DNA of 17,223 nucleotides from NCBI GenBank assembly GCA_041623895.1, contig JBFJVZ010000121.1, positions 1 to 17,223 on the forward strand, in the 5' to 3' direction. Shown one piece after another: positions 10,518 to 17,223 of the stretch (positions are counted from its first letter, which is position 1; every line of letters starts with the position of its first letter). The notes below the pieces were generated by a model. The model was not told the DNA's origin. It searched no databases and saw only the letters and a list, made by a program, of their open reading frames with translations. A program made the translations under genes and the position numbers. The DNA is from JBFJVZ01 sp041623895 (GTDB lineage Bacteria; Planctomycetota; Planctomycetia; Pirellulales; Pirellulaceae).

Positions 10518-12323
10518 TCAGGACGCCGTGATTTCTTCGCCGCTGGCTGGTTGTTTCTCGCTTCGAAGTCGCAGGAATGCGTCCACACCGAAGACAACGC
10601 ATAACAAACCGAGAATCCTGGCTGGAAAGTCGCCGATGCGGAGGTACAGGCTCTCTCGCTGATCACGTAGCGGCGTCGCGATCACGGCGCCATTGGTTCC
10701 CGTTGGCAGTCGTTTGATGATTCGCCCACAGCTGTCCACCCAGGCGGTGGGTCCGTTGTTGGCCGCCGACAAGAGCGGGCGCCGGCATCCCACCGCGACA
10801 AACTGCCCGCACCGCAAATGGTGATCAATCACACTGGAGTCATCGAACCAGCCATCGTTGGTGACCGTGATGACGACGTCCGGCATCTCACCTTTGGAAC
10901 GCAATGATGCGAGTTGGTTGACCGTGACTCGTTCGACTGCAGTTTCGATGCAGATATTCGGAGAGACGGCGGTGCCGTTAATCATGAATGCTTTGGCACC
11001 CGGTCCCGTGGCCAAGCCCAATCCAATCGAGTTAACGTAGTCGGCAATCCAGGGGATCTTCGAGACCAGTGGTATGTATTCTCCAAACATCACCAGGTGC
11101 GTCTTTCCGTACCAGTCGACCGGTGGGACTTGCTGGTCGCCGCCGGCCTGATTGACGAAATCACCAGTGACATGCACGACACCGCTGTAGACCTCGGGCA
11201 TTTTGCCGTAATAGATGACGCCACAACCGGCGATCAGGTGTCGCAATCCGGGTGATCTTCGCGTCACGGCAATCGCATTCTGCAGATCTCGAGCCCGCTG
11301 CAAAAAGTACTCACGGTTTTGTTTGATCAGCGCATGGAACTCGGCCGCGGGCATCTCGAAAGCAGCCGGTGGATTGGCATATTGCTCGGCGATCCTCCAC
11401 GGCAGCGCTCCTGAAAACATCGATTCGGGCCAGACCACCGCGTCGATGTCACGCTCCGATCCATTGACCGACACGATCGTTTGCTGCGCATAGTTTTCAA
11501 AGATCTCAAACTCTCGGGATTCATCCTGCTGATATTCAACGCGCTCGTTCCGCTGGATCAGCGCGAACGTGGCGAGTTGCTGGTCAACAGATTCAGCTAG
11601 CCGTAGGCTTCCATATCCTAAGGTTGCCGACACCAGTACGATCGCAGCGATGATCGATGCGATCAACGATGAACGCGACGTCGCTTTCAACAAACGGGCT
11701 TGCCAGACCGAATCCTGACTACGTTCGGGTTGCGAGTCTGACGGTTTGCGGTTCTGGATCAGCATCCACACTTCCAACAAGGCAACATTGATCGAAACGA
11801 TCACGAAGCTGACGCCATAACTGCCAAAGATGTCCGCGATTTGGATCATGACCGGAACATCCGCCAACGTGTGGCCAAGCATCGCGGCCGAGATACCCGT
11901 CAGCAAATAGTTTCGGATACATTCGACTCCGACCCACGCGAACGGCGCCGCCAGCCAGATTGGGAAACGCCGGACCAGCATTTGACGCAGGATTAGCACG
12001 AACAGCACCATGTACGTGGCCAAATAAGCGGCCAGTGCAATCCAACATGGGTAAATCAGCGGATTGGCGTGGCGCAGACCTTGCAGGGAGATGGCCCAAT
12101 AGACGAATCCGGCTAACCAAATCAGCATGTATTCTCGCCGCCCCAAACGACCGGCGATGACCGCGATTTTCAATAACGGCACGATCGCCAGCATCGCCAA
12201 AGGCCAGATCACCAGCGGCGGTTGTGAGACCCACATCAATAGCGCTGTCGCGGCTGCCAATGCGGCGACATTTTTGCCATAAGCTTCCGTTTTTGTAGTT
12301 TTGGCTGCATCCATGCGTGGCAT
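10518..12323 (-). CDS. lnt: Apolipoprotein N-acyltransferase
   Basis: Lnt adds the third acyl chain to the N-terminal Cys of lipoproteins, in the inner membrane facing the periplasm. The product is 601 aa, longer than the roughly 510 aa of E. coli Lnt. The first 250 residues hold several membrane segments (for example ALLMWVSQ, the LIWLAGFVYWAISL region, LATYMVLFVLILR and SLIASIIAAIVLVSA). The nitrilase-like domain follows with a complete triad: Glu300 in VVWPES, Lys407 in YGKTHLVMFGEYIPL and Cys458 in NICIETAVE. A further membrane segment (LGLLCVVFGVDAFL) lies near the C-terminus. The Glu-Lys spacing is about 39 residues longer than in E. coli; the Lys-Cys spacing is the same. ATG 12314 is an alternative start, and neither has a clear Shine-Dalgarno. 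The gene converges on the DUF1501 gene (23-nt gap) and diverges from the kinase gene (122-nt gap). Confidence 0.93.
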   Translation of the reverse strand: MPRMDAAKTTKTEAYGKNVAALAAATALLMWVSQPPLVIWPLAMLAIVPLLKIAVIAGRLGRREYMLIWLAGFVYWAISLQGLRHANPLIYPCWIALAAYLATYMVLFVLILRQMLVRRFPIWLAAPFAWVGVECIRNYLLTGISAAMLGHTLADVPVMIQIADIFGSYGVSFVIVSINVALLEVWMLIQNRKPSDSQPERSQDSVWQARLLKATSRSSLIASIIAAIVLVSATLGYGSLRLAESVDQQLATFALIQRNERVEYQQDESREFEIFENYAQQTIVSVNGSERDIDAVVWPESMFSGALPWRIAEQYANPPAAFEMPAAEFHALIKQNREYFLQRARDLQNAIAVTRRSPGLRHLIAGCGVIYYGKMPEVYSGVVHVTGDFVNQAGGDQQVPPVDWYGKTHLVMFGEYIPLVSKIPWIADYVNSIGLGLATGPGAKAFMINGTAVSPNICIETAVERVTVNQLASLRSKGEMPDVVITVTNDGWFDDSSVIDHHLRCGQFVAVGCRRPLLSAANNGPTAWVDSCGRIIKRLPTGTNGAVIATPLRDQRESLYLRIGDFPARILGLLCVVFGVDAFLRLRSEKQPASGEEITAS

Positions 12324-12445
12324 CTTAGGGGTTCATGGCAGGAGACGAAATTGAGATTTCGGATTTGATCATTCTATCCCTCTCAGCCCGTTCAGAGTCC
12401 CTTTACAATAAATGACTTCATTGTGTCCTCCTACCCAACCGCGTT

Positions 12446-14221
12446 ATGGATCCACCAGAGTTTCTCGGACCCTATCGTCTCGGTGAACTGCTTGGTCGCG
12501 GCGGCATGGGGTCTGTTTATGCCGGGGTTCACGCCAGCACCGGCCAGCGCGTCGCCGTCAAGCTGATTTCGCCGCATGTCTCGGACGAGATGCGGTTTCG
12601 ACGACGATTTAACGATGAAATCGAAACGTTGAAACGGCTGCGTCACATTAACATCGTGCAGCTGATCGGCTATGGCGAAGAACATGGACAGCTGTTTTAC
12701 TCGATGGAATTGGTCGAAGGCGAGTCACTGCAGACGCGGATCCGCCGTGAAAAGCGTCTGGATTGGCTGCCCACGATCGAGATCGCGATCCAAGTCTGTT
12801 CCGCGCTCAAACACGCTCACGATATCGGCGTGATCCATCGCGATTTGAAACCCGCCAATTTGATTTTGACCGCACAGGATCAAGTAAAGCTGGTTGATTT
12901 CGGAATCGCCAAGATCTTTGGGTCCGGCGAACAAACCATGGCCGGATCTGTTTTGGGCACAGCCGATTACATGGCACCCGAACAGGCATTCAGTCAAGGA
13001 ATAACCCCACGGACCGACCTGTACGCGCTGGGTAGCGTCATGTACGCCATGCTGACGGGGCGGGCTCCCTTCAAAGGCAAGAACACGACGGAAGTAATCG
13101 AGGCACTGAAACGCGATCGACCGATTCCCTTGGATGTGATCCTACCTGACTTGCCGGAAGCGGTTGTTGACGTGGTTCATGATCTGCTGCAAAAGGCGCA
13201 GGATGATCGACCGCCCACGGCACTGGCGGTGATGAATCGCCTGAAAGCGATGCGCGCGGGACTGCAGCGGGACAAGACCGTCCATGAACAAAGTGAAAAG
13301 ACGCAAGTCAAAAGGGGCAGCGGCACGGCCGTTGGGGCCAGACAAATGCCGACGCCCGCTGACCCATCCGCGCAAACCGTGCATCAGCCGGGGCTGTCAC
13401 CCAAAGACCAGACCGTTGTCGATCCGGCAGTCGGCGCGACCGCCATGAGCGAGCCCGATGCGGAAATCGATTCCGATGGCCACGGCGAAACAAGGACCCA
13501 TTTCCAAACCGTCGACAATGCGGCCACCGGCAGTGCCGTGTTTGGATCCGTCGGTACAGAGTCCGATAGCGGTGTTGCAGGTGGACTTTCCATCGGATTG
13601 ATGATTGGCGCCTTGTTACTGGTAACAATCTTGATCGTAAATGCGCTGCAGGGACCATCGCCCGACGAGATGTACGAAAGGATTATCAGCATCCAGAACT
13701 CCGGTGAACTTTCCGACGCCAGACCAGAGATTGATCGATTTTTGAAACTCTTTCCTGAGCACGATCGATATCAAGAAGTTGCAGACATGCGGACGTCGCT
13801 CGAGTTAGCCGCGCTGGTTCGTCGACTGCGACTACAAGCGAATCTCGAACTGTCTCCACTAGCCGCGCATGAGCAGGCCTTTTTGGATGCCATGGAGCTG
13901 CGCGAAACCGACTCGCAATTGGCACAGGCAAGACTTGGCAAATGGCTGGATGTCTTCGTTGACTCGACCACGCACACCGATGACGTCCGAGTTCGAATGG
14001 GGGAACTAGCAAGATTCGAATGGGAGAACTTGAAACGACAAGATCCAGTCAAATCGACCGATACGCGGGTGAAAGAATTGCTCGCTCGAATCAGCGAAGG
14101 CGAATCGCTGCCGCCGGATGAGCGTCGTAATCTGTTACAGGGATTGATCGATCTGTACAGCGACCAAGAATGGGCCAGACAAGTCGTCCAGGAAGCGAAG
14201 CGTCAGTTGGCCCAGCTGTGA
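12446..14221 (+). CDS. Membrane-anchored Hanks-type Ser/Thr protein kinase
   Basis: The product is 591 aa. The N-terminal kinase domain (about 8-275) is complete: glycine loop LGRGGMGSVYAG, ATP-binding Lys39 in VAVKLIS, catalytic HRDLKPANL with Asp133, DFG at 151-153 and MAPEQ in the activation segment. It is an RD kinase, so activation-loop phosphorylation is expected. A linker rich in Thr, Ser, Pro and acidic residues (about 276-375) leads to one transmembrane helix (about 380-402, GLMIGALLLVTILIV). The last 190 residues are predicted extracytoplasmic and look alpha-helical and charged, possibly TPR-like, with no PASTA repeats. It is probably a sensor kinase with a cytoplasmic catalytic domain; its signal and substrates are unknown. 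It diverges from lnt and converges on hisS with an 89-nt gap. The start is ATG 12446; the Shine-Dalgarno is poor. Confidence 0.95.
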   Translation: MDPPEFLGPYRLGELLGRGGMGSVYAGVHASTGQRVAVKLISPHVSDEMRFRRRFNDEIETLKRLRHINIVQLIGYGEEHGQLFYSMELVEGESLQTRIRREKRLDWLPTIEIAIQVCSALKHAHDIGVIHRDLKPANLILTAQDQVKLVDFGIAKIFGSGEQTMAGSVLGTADYMAPEQAFSQGITPRTDLYALGSVMYAMLTGRAPFKGKNTTEVIEALKRDRPIPLDVILPDLPEAVVDVVHDLLQKAQDDRPPTALAVMNRLKAMRAGLQRDKTVHEQSEKTQVKRGSGTAVGARQMPTPADPSAQTVHQPGLSPKDQTVVDPAVGATAMSEPDAEIDSDGHGETRTHFQTVDNAATGSAVFGSVGTESDSGVAGGLSIGLMIGALLLVTILIVNALQGPSPDEMYERIISIQNSGELSDARPEIDRFLKLFPEHDRYQEVADMRTSLELAALVRRLRLQANLELSPLAAHEQAFLDAMELRETDSQLAQARLGKWLDVFVDSTTHTDDVRVRMGELARFEWENLKRQDPVKSTDTRVKELLARISEGESLPPDERRNLLQGLIDLYSDQEWARQVVQEAKRQLAQL

Positions 14222-14310
14222 GCCTGTCTCCAACGCCGAAGATCGGCATGCGGCTGGTCTTCCGCTACCGCAAAACGACTCCCGCAAGATACTCAATTCC
14301 GCTGAAATCG

Positions 14311-15651
14311 CTATTCCATTTCCAAAATCGTGCGAATCCGCGTGATCAGCGGTCCCGGATTCTCGTGTGTGTAGCTGACATCTTCGCTCTGCTTGGTGGC
14401 CAGCGTCTTGACTTGACAGCGTGACTCGGTCCATTCATTTCCGCCGGCAATGATGGCGACGGTGAATCCGTGGTTGTCAGCATATTTTAATTGCGTGCCC
14501 AACTTTTTTGCGTCGGGATAGACTTCGGTGTTGATGCCCGCGGTCCTTAGATTCGCGGCCAACCGCAAGTAATCGTCGCGGCGGTCTGCTTCAAAGAATG
14601 GAATGAACACAGCAGCCGGTGTGGCTGCCCGCGGTAGCAATTCCAACTGCTCCATCGCGGCCAACAAACGATCGAGTCCCAGTGATGCGCCCACACCGGG
14701 CAAATGTTGCTTGGTATACAGTTCGGCCAAACTGTCGTACCGCCCGCCACTGCAAATGCTGCCGATTTCGGGCAGATCATCCAGCGTGGTCTCAAAGACG
14801 ACGCCGGTGTAATAATCCAATCCGCGCGCGATTGAGACATCCAGCTTCAAACGTTTTGCGGGAACGCCGGCAGCCAGCGCACCGGCGTAGATCTCCGCTA
14901 GCCGCTCGATTCCAGCAGCAGCAGTCTCGTTACCGCCGGTGATCGCAGGCAGTTGTGCCAGGACCTCGCGTGCCTCACCCTCACACTCGGCCAACTGCAA
15001 GACAGCCTCGGCTTGTTGCGCGGTGATCTCGGCGGTGCGGCTGATTTCGTCGCGAGTTTTTTCGTGACCGATCTTGGCCAATTTGTCCAAGCTGCGAAGA
15101 ACCGGAACGGTGCGATCGGCCAGGTCCAGGTGTTGCAGCAGTCCGGAAAGCACAGCGCGATTGTTCACGCAAATCGTGAATCGGTCAAAACCGATTGCCA
15201 CCAGCAGTCGATTGATCACGGCAACCGCTTCGATGTCGGCCAGCACTGATTCGGTACCGATGGTATCAAAATCACATTGCACGAATTCGCGGTATCGGCC
15301 TGCTTGTTGCTTTTCACCGCGCCACACCGGAGCGATGTGATAGCGTTTGAAGGGCGTGCCCAGCGAATGAATGTGCTGTGCGGCGAATCGCGCCAAAGGA
15401 ATGGTCAAATCGAATCGCATCCCGACTTTTCGGCCACCGTTATCTTCAAAGCGGTACATTTGCCGGTCGGTTTCTTCGCCGCCCTTGCCGGTCAGAATCT
15501 CCAAATACTCCAATGCCGGCGTATCGATGGGTGCGAAGCCAAAGGAGCGAAAGACCTGGCGCGCGGTGTGCATGATCCCTTCGCGGGGGATCATGACGGC
15601 GGGCAAATAATCGCGAAATCCACTCAGTGTGCGTGGCTTGATCAATGACAT
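14311..15651 (-). CDS. hisS: Histidyl-tRNA synthetase
   Basis: This class IIa aminoacyl-tRNA synthetase charges tRNA-His with histidine. At 446 aa it is near the family's usual length. The N-terminus reads GFRDYLP, the motif that opens HisRS. Motif 2 (about 101-123) contains KRYHIAPVWRGE and GRYREF. The histidine-binding loop is ARGLDYYTG (275-283), followed by GGRYDSL. Motif 3 is GASLGLDRLL (about 321-330). The anticodon-binding domain spans about 345-446. The REFVQCDFD stretch after motif 2 and RFDLTIPLARF resemble the archaeal/eukaryotic branch more than E. coli HisRS. The start is ATG 15651, 18 nt after the stop of the YkgJ-type gene, so the two are probably one transcript with the cysteine-cluster gene first. 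The 3' end converges on the kinase gene. Confidence 0.96.
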   Translation of the reverse strand: MSLIKPRTLSGFRDYLPAVMIPREGIMHTARQVFRSFGFAPIDTPALEYLEILTGKGGEETDRQMYRFEDNGGRKVGMRFDLTIPLARFAAQHIHSLGTPFKRYHIAPVWRGEKQQAGRYREFVQCDFDTIGTESVLADIEAVAVINRLLVAIGFDRFTICVNNRAVLSGLLQHLDLADRTVPVLRSLDKLAKIGHEKTRDEISRTAEITAQQAEAVLQLAECEGEAREVLAQLPAITGGNETAAAGIERLAEIYAGALAAGVPAKRLKLDVSIARGLDYYTGVVFETTLDDLPEIGSICSGGRYDSLAELYTKQHLPGVGASLGLDRLLAAMEQLELLPRAATPAAVFIPFFEADRRDDYLRLAANLRTAGINTEVYPDAKKLGTQLKYADNHGFTVAIIAGGNEWTESRCQVKTLATKQSEDVSYTHENPGPLITRIRTILEME

Positions 15652-15669
15652 GGGCTCGTGCTTCGCCTC

Positions 15670-16128
15670 TCACGCGATCGGCAGACTGGTGGGCCGGCGG
15701 CTGCGGAGCGAGTGCTGGGGGTCAACGTTGGGGTCAGGGAATTGGGGGCCGAACAAAGCATCGGCGTATTCATCAATTTGTTCGGGCGTCTCGAAGTAAA
15801 CCGCGTAGCACCAATCGTCCTCGAATTCACACTCCTTGGTGTTGTATTCACGACAGATCTGTGGTCTGGTTTCGTAGATTCCGCAGCGATGATCGTCTTG
15901 CAGATGCTTGCAAGTCGTATGCACCAGCAGGTACCACTGATCGTCGTCGACAAACACGCTGGCACGGTCGTGCAACAAATACCAGCGAATGTAGTCATAG
16001 TCCTTGCGGTTGACGGGTTCCTCAATCGGCAGGGCAAAATAACGACAGCACTTGGCAGTGCAGTAATCGCACAGGATCGCGCCCTTCGGGACTTGATCCC
16101 GCCTGCGTTTTAGCGGTAGCGTTGACAT
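15670..16128 (-). CDS. YkgJ-type (UPF0153-like) cysteine-cluster protein
   Basis: The product is 152 aa. It has the family's N-terminal cysteine pattern CDYCTAKCC (C-x2-C-x3-CC), then more cysteines in the middle: TTCKHL, HRCGIYETRPQIC, TKEC and DDWC. This pattern probably binds zinc or an iron-sulphur cluster; the family has no settled function. The ETRPQICREY stretch matches the family's conserved R-P-x-x-C element. A longer open frame starts at 16191, but ATG 16128 has GGGGGAG (16142-16136 on the minus strand) 7 nt before it, which decides the start. The extra upstream residues look unlike the family. It lies directly upstream of hisS with an 18-nt gap and diverges from purU, so it is probably the first gene of a two-gene transcript. 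There is no signal peptide, so it is cytoplasmic. Confidence 0.88.
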   Translation of the reverse strand: MSTLPLKRRRDQVPKGAILCDYCTAKCCRYFALPIEEPVNRKDYDYIRWYLLHDRASVFVDDDQWYLLVHTTCKHLQDDHRCGIYETRPQICREYNTKECEFEDDWCYAVYFETPEQIDEYADALFGPQFPDPNVDPQHSLRSRRPTSLPIA

Positions 16129-16135
16129 CGGTAAA

Positions 16136-16142
16136 CTCCCCC
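16136..16142 (-). promoter_or_regulatory. Shine-Dalgarno site that fixes the YkgJ-type start
   Basis: GGGGGAG on the minus strand lies 7 nt before ATG 16128. The alternative start at 16191 has no comparable site. It supports the 152-aa form of the cysteine-cluster protein. Confidence 0.65.
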
Positions 16143-16245
16143 GTGGGATACGTTTCCAGCTTGTCGATCCGTATTTGACGGAAGTTGACAATTGTGGAAG
16201 CTTATCGCAGGCAACCTGTCGGCACCAAGCCCCAGCAACATCTTT

Positions 16246-16249
16246 GGAG
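16246..16249 (+). promoter_or_regulatory. Shine-Dalgarno site of the GTG start of purU
   Basis: GGAG at 16246-16249 lies 6 nt before GTG 16256, a good spacing, and no ATG in the same frame lies close by. The protein aligned from the GTG begins directly with the first strand of the ACT domain, which also supports it. Confidence 0.6.
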
Positions 16250-16255
16250 CCCTAA

Positions 16256-17116
16256 GTGGAAACGATCATCACCGCCCTTGGTCCAGACAACGTCGGACTG
16301 GCCGATCCCATCATCCATCATGTCACCGGCCGCGGAGCTCGGATTGCCGAAATCCAGATGTACGACCATGACGAGCAGCAGCTGTTTTCGATGCTGTGCC
16401 GCATTGATATTCAGTCGTCGCGGGAATTCGAGCCGCTAGTCGAGGCGATGCAAGAGATCGGCCAGGAAACGGGCCTGGCAATCCGCGTCTGGAGCAGCGA
16501 GCGACGCCTTCACCGCCCCAGGTTGGCGATCTGTTGCACCTACGTTGAGCACACTCCGCGAGCGGTGCTGCAGGCGATTCGAGATGATGTGATCAACGCC
16601 AAGGCCGCCGTCCTGATCTCGAATCGAAAAAAACTTTCCTTCTTGGCCGATGAATTTGGCGTCCCCTACCGAATGATCGGCGACGCCAAGGGCGTGGCCA
16701 ATGATGAGGCGATGGTGCAGGCGTTTGACGAGTTCGATGTCGACTACGTGGTTCTGGCACGGTACATGCGCATCTTGCCCGCCAACACCTGTTGGCAATT
16801 CGCCGGCGGAAGAATTATCAATTTGCATCACGGCTTGCTACCGGGCTTTCCCGGTTTTCGGCCCTATCATGATGCCTACGAAGCCCGCATGTTGACCTTT
16901 GGCGCGACCTGTCACTTCATCATCCCCGAGCTTGATGCGGGCAACCAGACGATCAATCAGCGAACCTTTTCTGTCCTGCCCGGGACTCCGCTGGAGGACA
17001 TCATCGCTCAGGGTGAGTCACAAAATGAGCCCCGCTGTCTGATGGAAGGCGTCCGCCGCGTCGTCGACCGCGAGATCCGTCTTCACTTCCACCGCGTGGT
17101 CGCCCGCAAAAGGTAG
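16256..17116 (+). CDS. purU: Formyltetrahydrofolate deformylase (PurU-like)
   Basis: PurU hydrolyses 10-formyltetrahydrofolate to formate and tetrahydrofolate, balancing one-carbon pools for purine synthesis. The product is 286 aa, matching the usual length of about 280. The N-terminus is an ACT-like regulatory domain (about 1-80; TALGPDNVGLADPI). The formyltransferase-fold domain follows, with LISNRKKLSFLADEFGVPY and LARYMRIL. The Asn-His-Asp set is present: Asn189 and His191 in INLHHGLLP, and Asp227 in PELDAG, with the 38-residue Asn-Asp spacing of the fold. Two local differences stand out: Gly193 replaces the usual Ser after HH, and Ala follows Asp-227's loop where PurU usually has Glu (DEG). 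These could mean an altered substrate, or a variant common in this lineage. The start is GTG 16256. The gene is divergent from the YkgJ-type gene and appears to be alone. Confidence 0.88.
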   Translation: METIITALGPDNVGLADPIIHHVTGRGARIAEIQMYDHDEQQLFSMLCRIDIQSSREFEPLVEAMQEIGQETGLAIRVWSSERRLHRPRLAICCTYVEHTPRAVLQAIRDDVINAKAAVLISNRKKLSFLADEFGVPYRMIGDAKGVANDEAMVQAFDEFDVDYVVLARYMRILPANTCWQFAGGRIINLHHGLLPGFPGFRPYHDAYEARMLTFGATCHFIIPELDAGNQTINQRTFSVLPGTPLEDIIAQGESQNEPRCLMEGVRRVVDREIRLHFHRVVARKR

Positions 17117-17193
17117 CAGCATCGCCGTCGTTTGCTCCGCAATCGCACGCGCAAGGGAACGTCCGCAGCGGAGAGGCTGTGAATTTATTGTCG

Positions 17194-17212
17194 TCCGACG
17201 CTCCGCGTCGGA
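17194..17212. repeat. Perfect 8-bp-stem palindrome after purU
   Basis: TCCGACGC (17194-17201) and GCGTCGGA (17205-17212) are perfect reverse complements around a TCC loop. It lies about 80 nt after the purU stop, with no T-run on either side. Its sequence style (GACGC / GCGTC core) is close to the palindrome at 2343-2364, and I regard both as members of a GC-rich extragenic palindrome set. It could also stabilise or end the purU transcript. Confidence 0.55.
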
Positions 17213-17223
17213 ACGGGAAAACA

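Noticed and set aside
10505..10522. Weak hairpin at the convergent ends of the DUF1501 gene and lnt
   Set aside because: It has a 7-bp stem with a G-T pair, overlaps the lnt stop and has no T-run, so it is too weak to call a terminator.
12404..12409. TACAAT as a possible -10 box for the Ser/Thr kinase gene
   Set aside because: The spacing and sequence upstream give no acceptable -35 element, so a promoter is not supported.
14235..14247. GCCGA/TCGGC hairpin between the kinase and hisS as a terminator
   Set aside because: The stem is only 5 bp with a 3-nt loop and no T-run on either strand.
16185..16190. TTGACA as a possible -35 box for purU
   Set aside because: No -10-like sequence lies 16-18 nt downstream, so the match is probably chance.

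Overview
The window is very likely from a planctomycete, most plausibly of the Rhodopirellula/Pirellulaceae type. The strongest evidence is a tandem pair, a secreted cytochrome-c-like PSCyt1/DUF1549/DUF1553 (PSD1) protein followed by a Tat-exported DUF1501 protein, which is a hallmark of that phylum. Supporting evidence is a Hanks-type Ser/Thr kinase with a transmembrane segment, moderately high GC, and many palindromic elements between genes. Most of the genes are conserved housekeeping or phylum-typical genes. I see no phage, transposase, CRISPR, rRNA or tRNA.

Layout. (1) Positions 1-128 hold the 3' end of an unidentified plus-strand CDS. Its stop overlaps the preferred start of recG (128-2272, +), which encodes the branch-migration helicase. 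(2) A spacer with two palindromes leads to a PfkB-family, adenosine-kinase-like gene (2526-3518, +). (3) On the minus strand lies a small secreted Gly/Tyr-repeat protein (3741-4112), with a good Shine-Dalgarno, a GC hairpin in its leader and a minus-strand intrinsic terminator about 140 nt downstream. (4) A repeat-rich spacer of about 400 nt (4113-4509) carries a long imperfect inverted repeat. It adjoins a small minus-strand gene with a TTG start (4510-4821). (5) The PSD1 gene (4981-9039) and the DUF1501 gene (9055-10494) form a two-gene operon on the plus strand. (6) lnt (10518-12323, -) converges on that operon and diverges from a membrane-anchored Ser/Thr kinase gene (12446-14221, +). (7) hisS (14311-15651) and a YkgJ-type cysteine-cluster gene (15670-16128) form a minus-strand pair. 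(8) A PurU-like formyltetrahydrofolate deformylase gene (16256-17116, +) has a GTG start and is followed by a palindrome at the window end.

How the genes relate. The PSD1/DUF1501 pair is probably one exported functional unit; its biochemical role is not established. Lnt finishes lipoprotein maturation in the inner membrane, and the kinase probably senses the periplasm. Recombination (recG), translation (hisS) and one-carbon/purine metabolism (purU) are unrelated neighbours. I found no clearly new multi-gene system. The points most worth a second look are the LamG domain inserted inside PSD1, the TTG-start small protein, the leader hairpin, repeat tract and terminator of the Gly/Tyr-rich gene, the altered active-site loop of the PurU homologue, the archaeal/eukaryotic-like HisS, and the dispersed palindromes.
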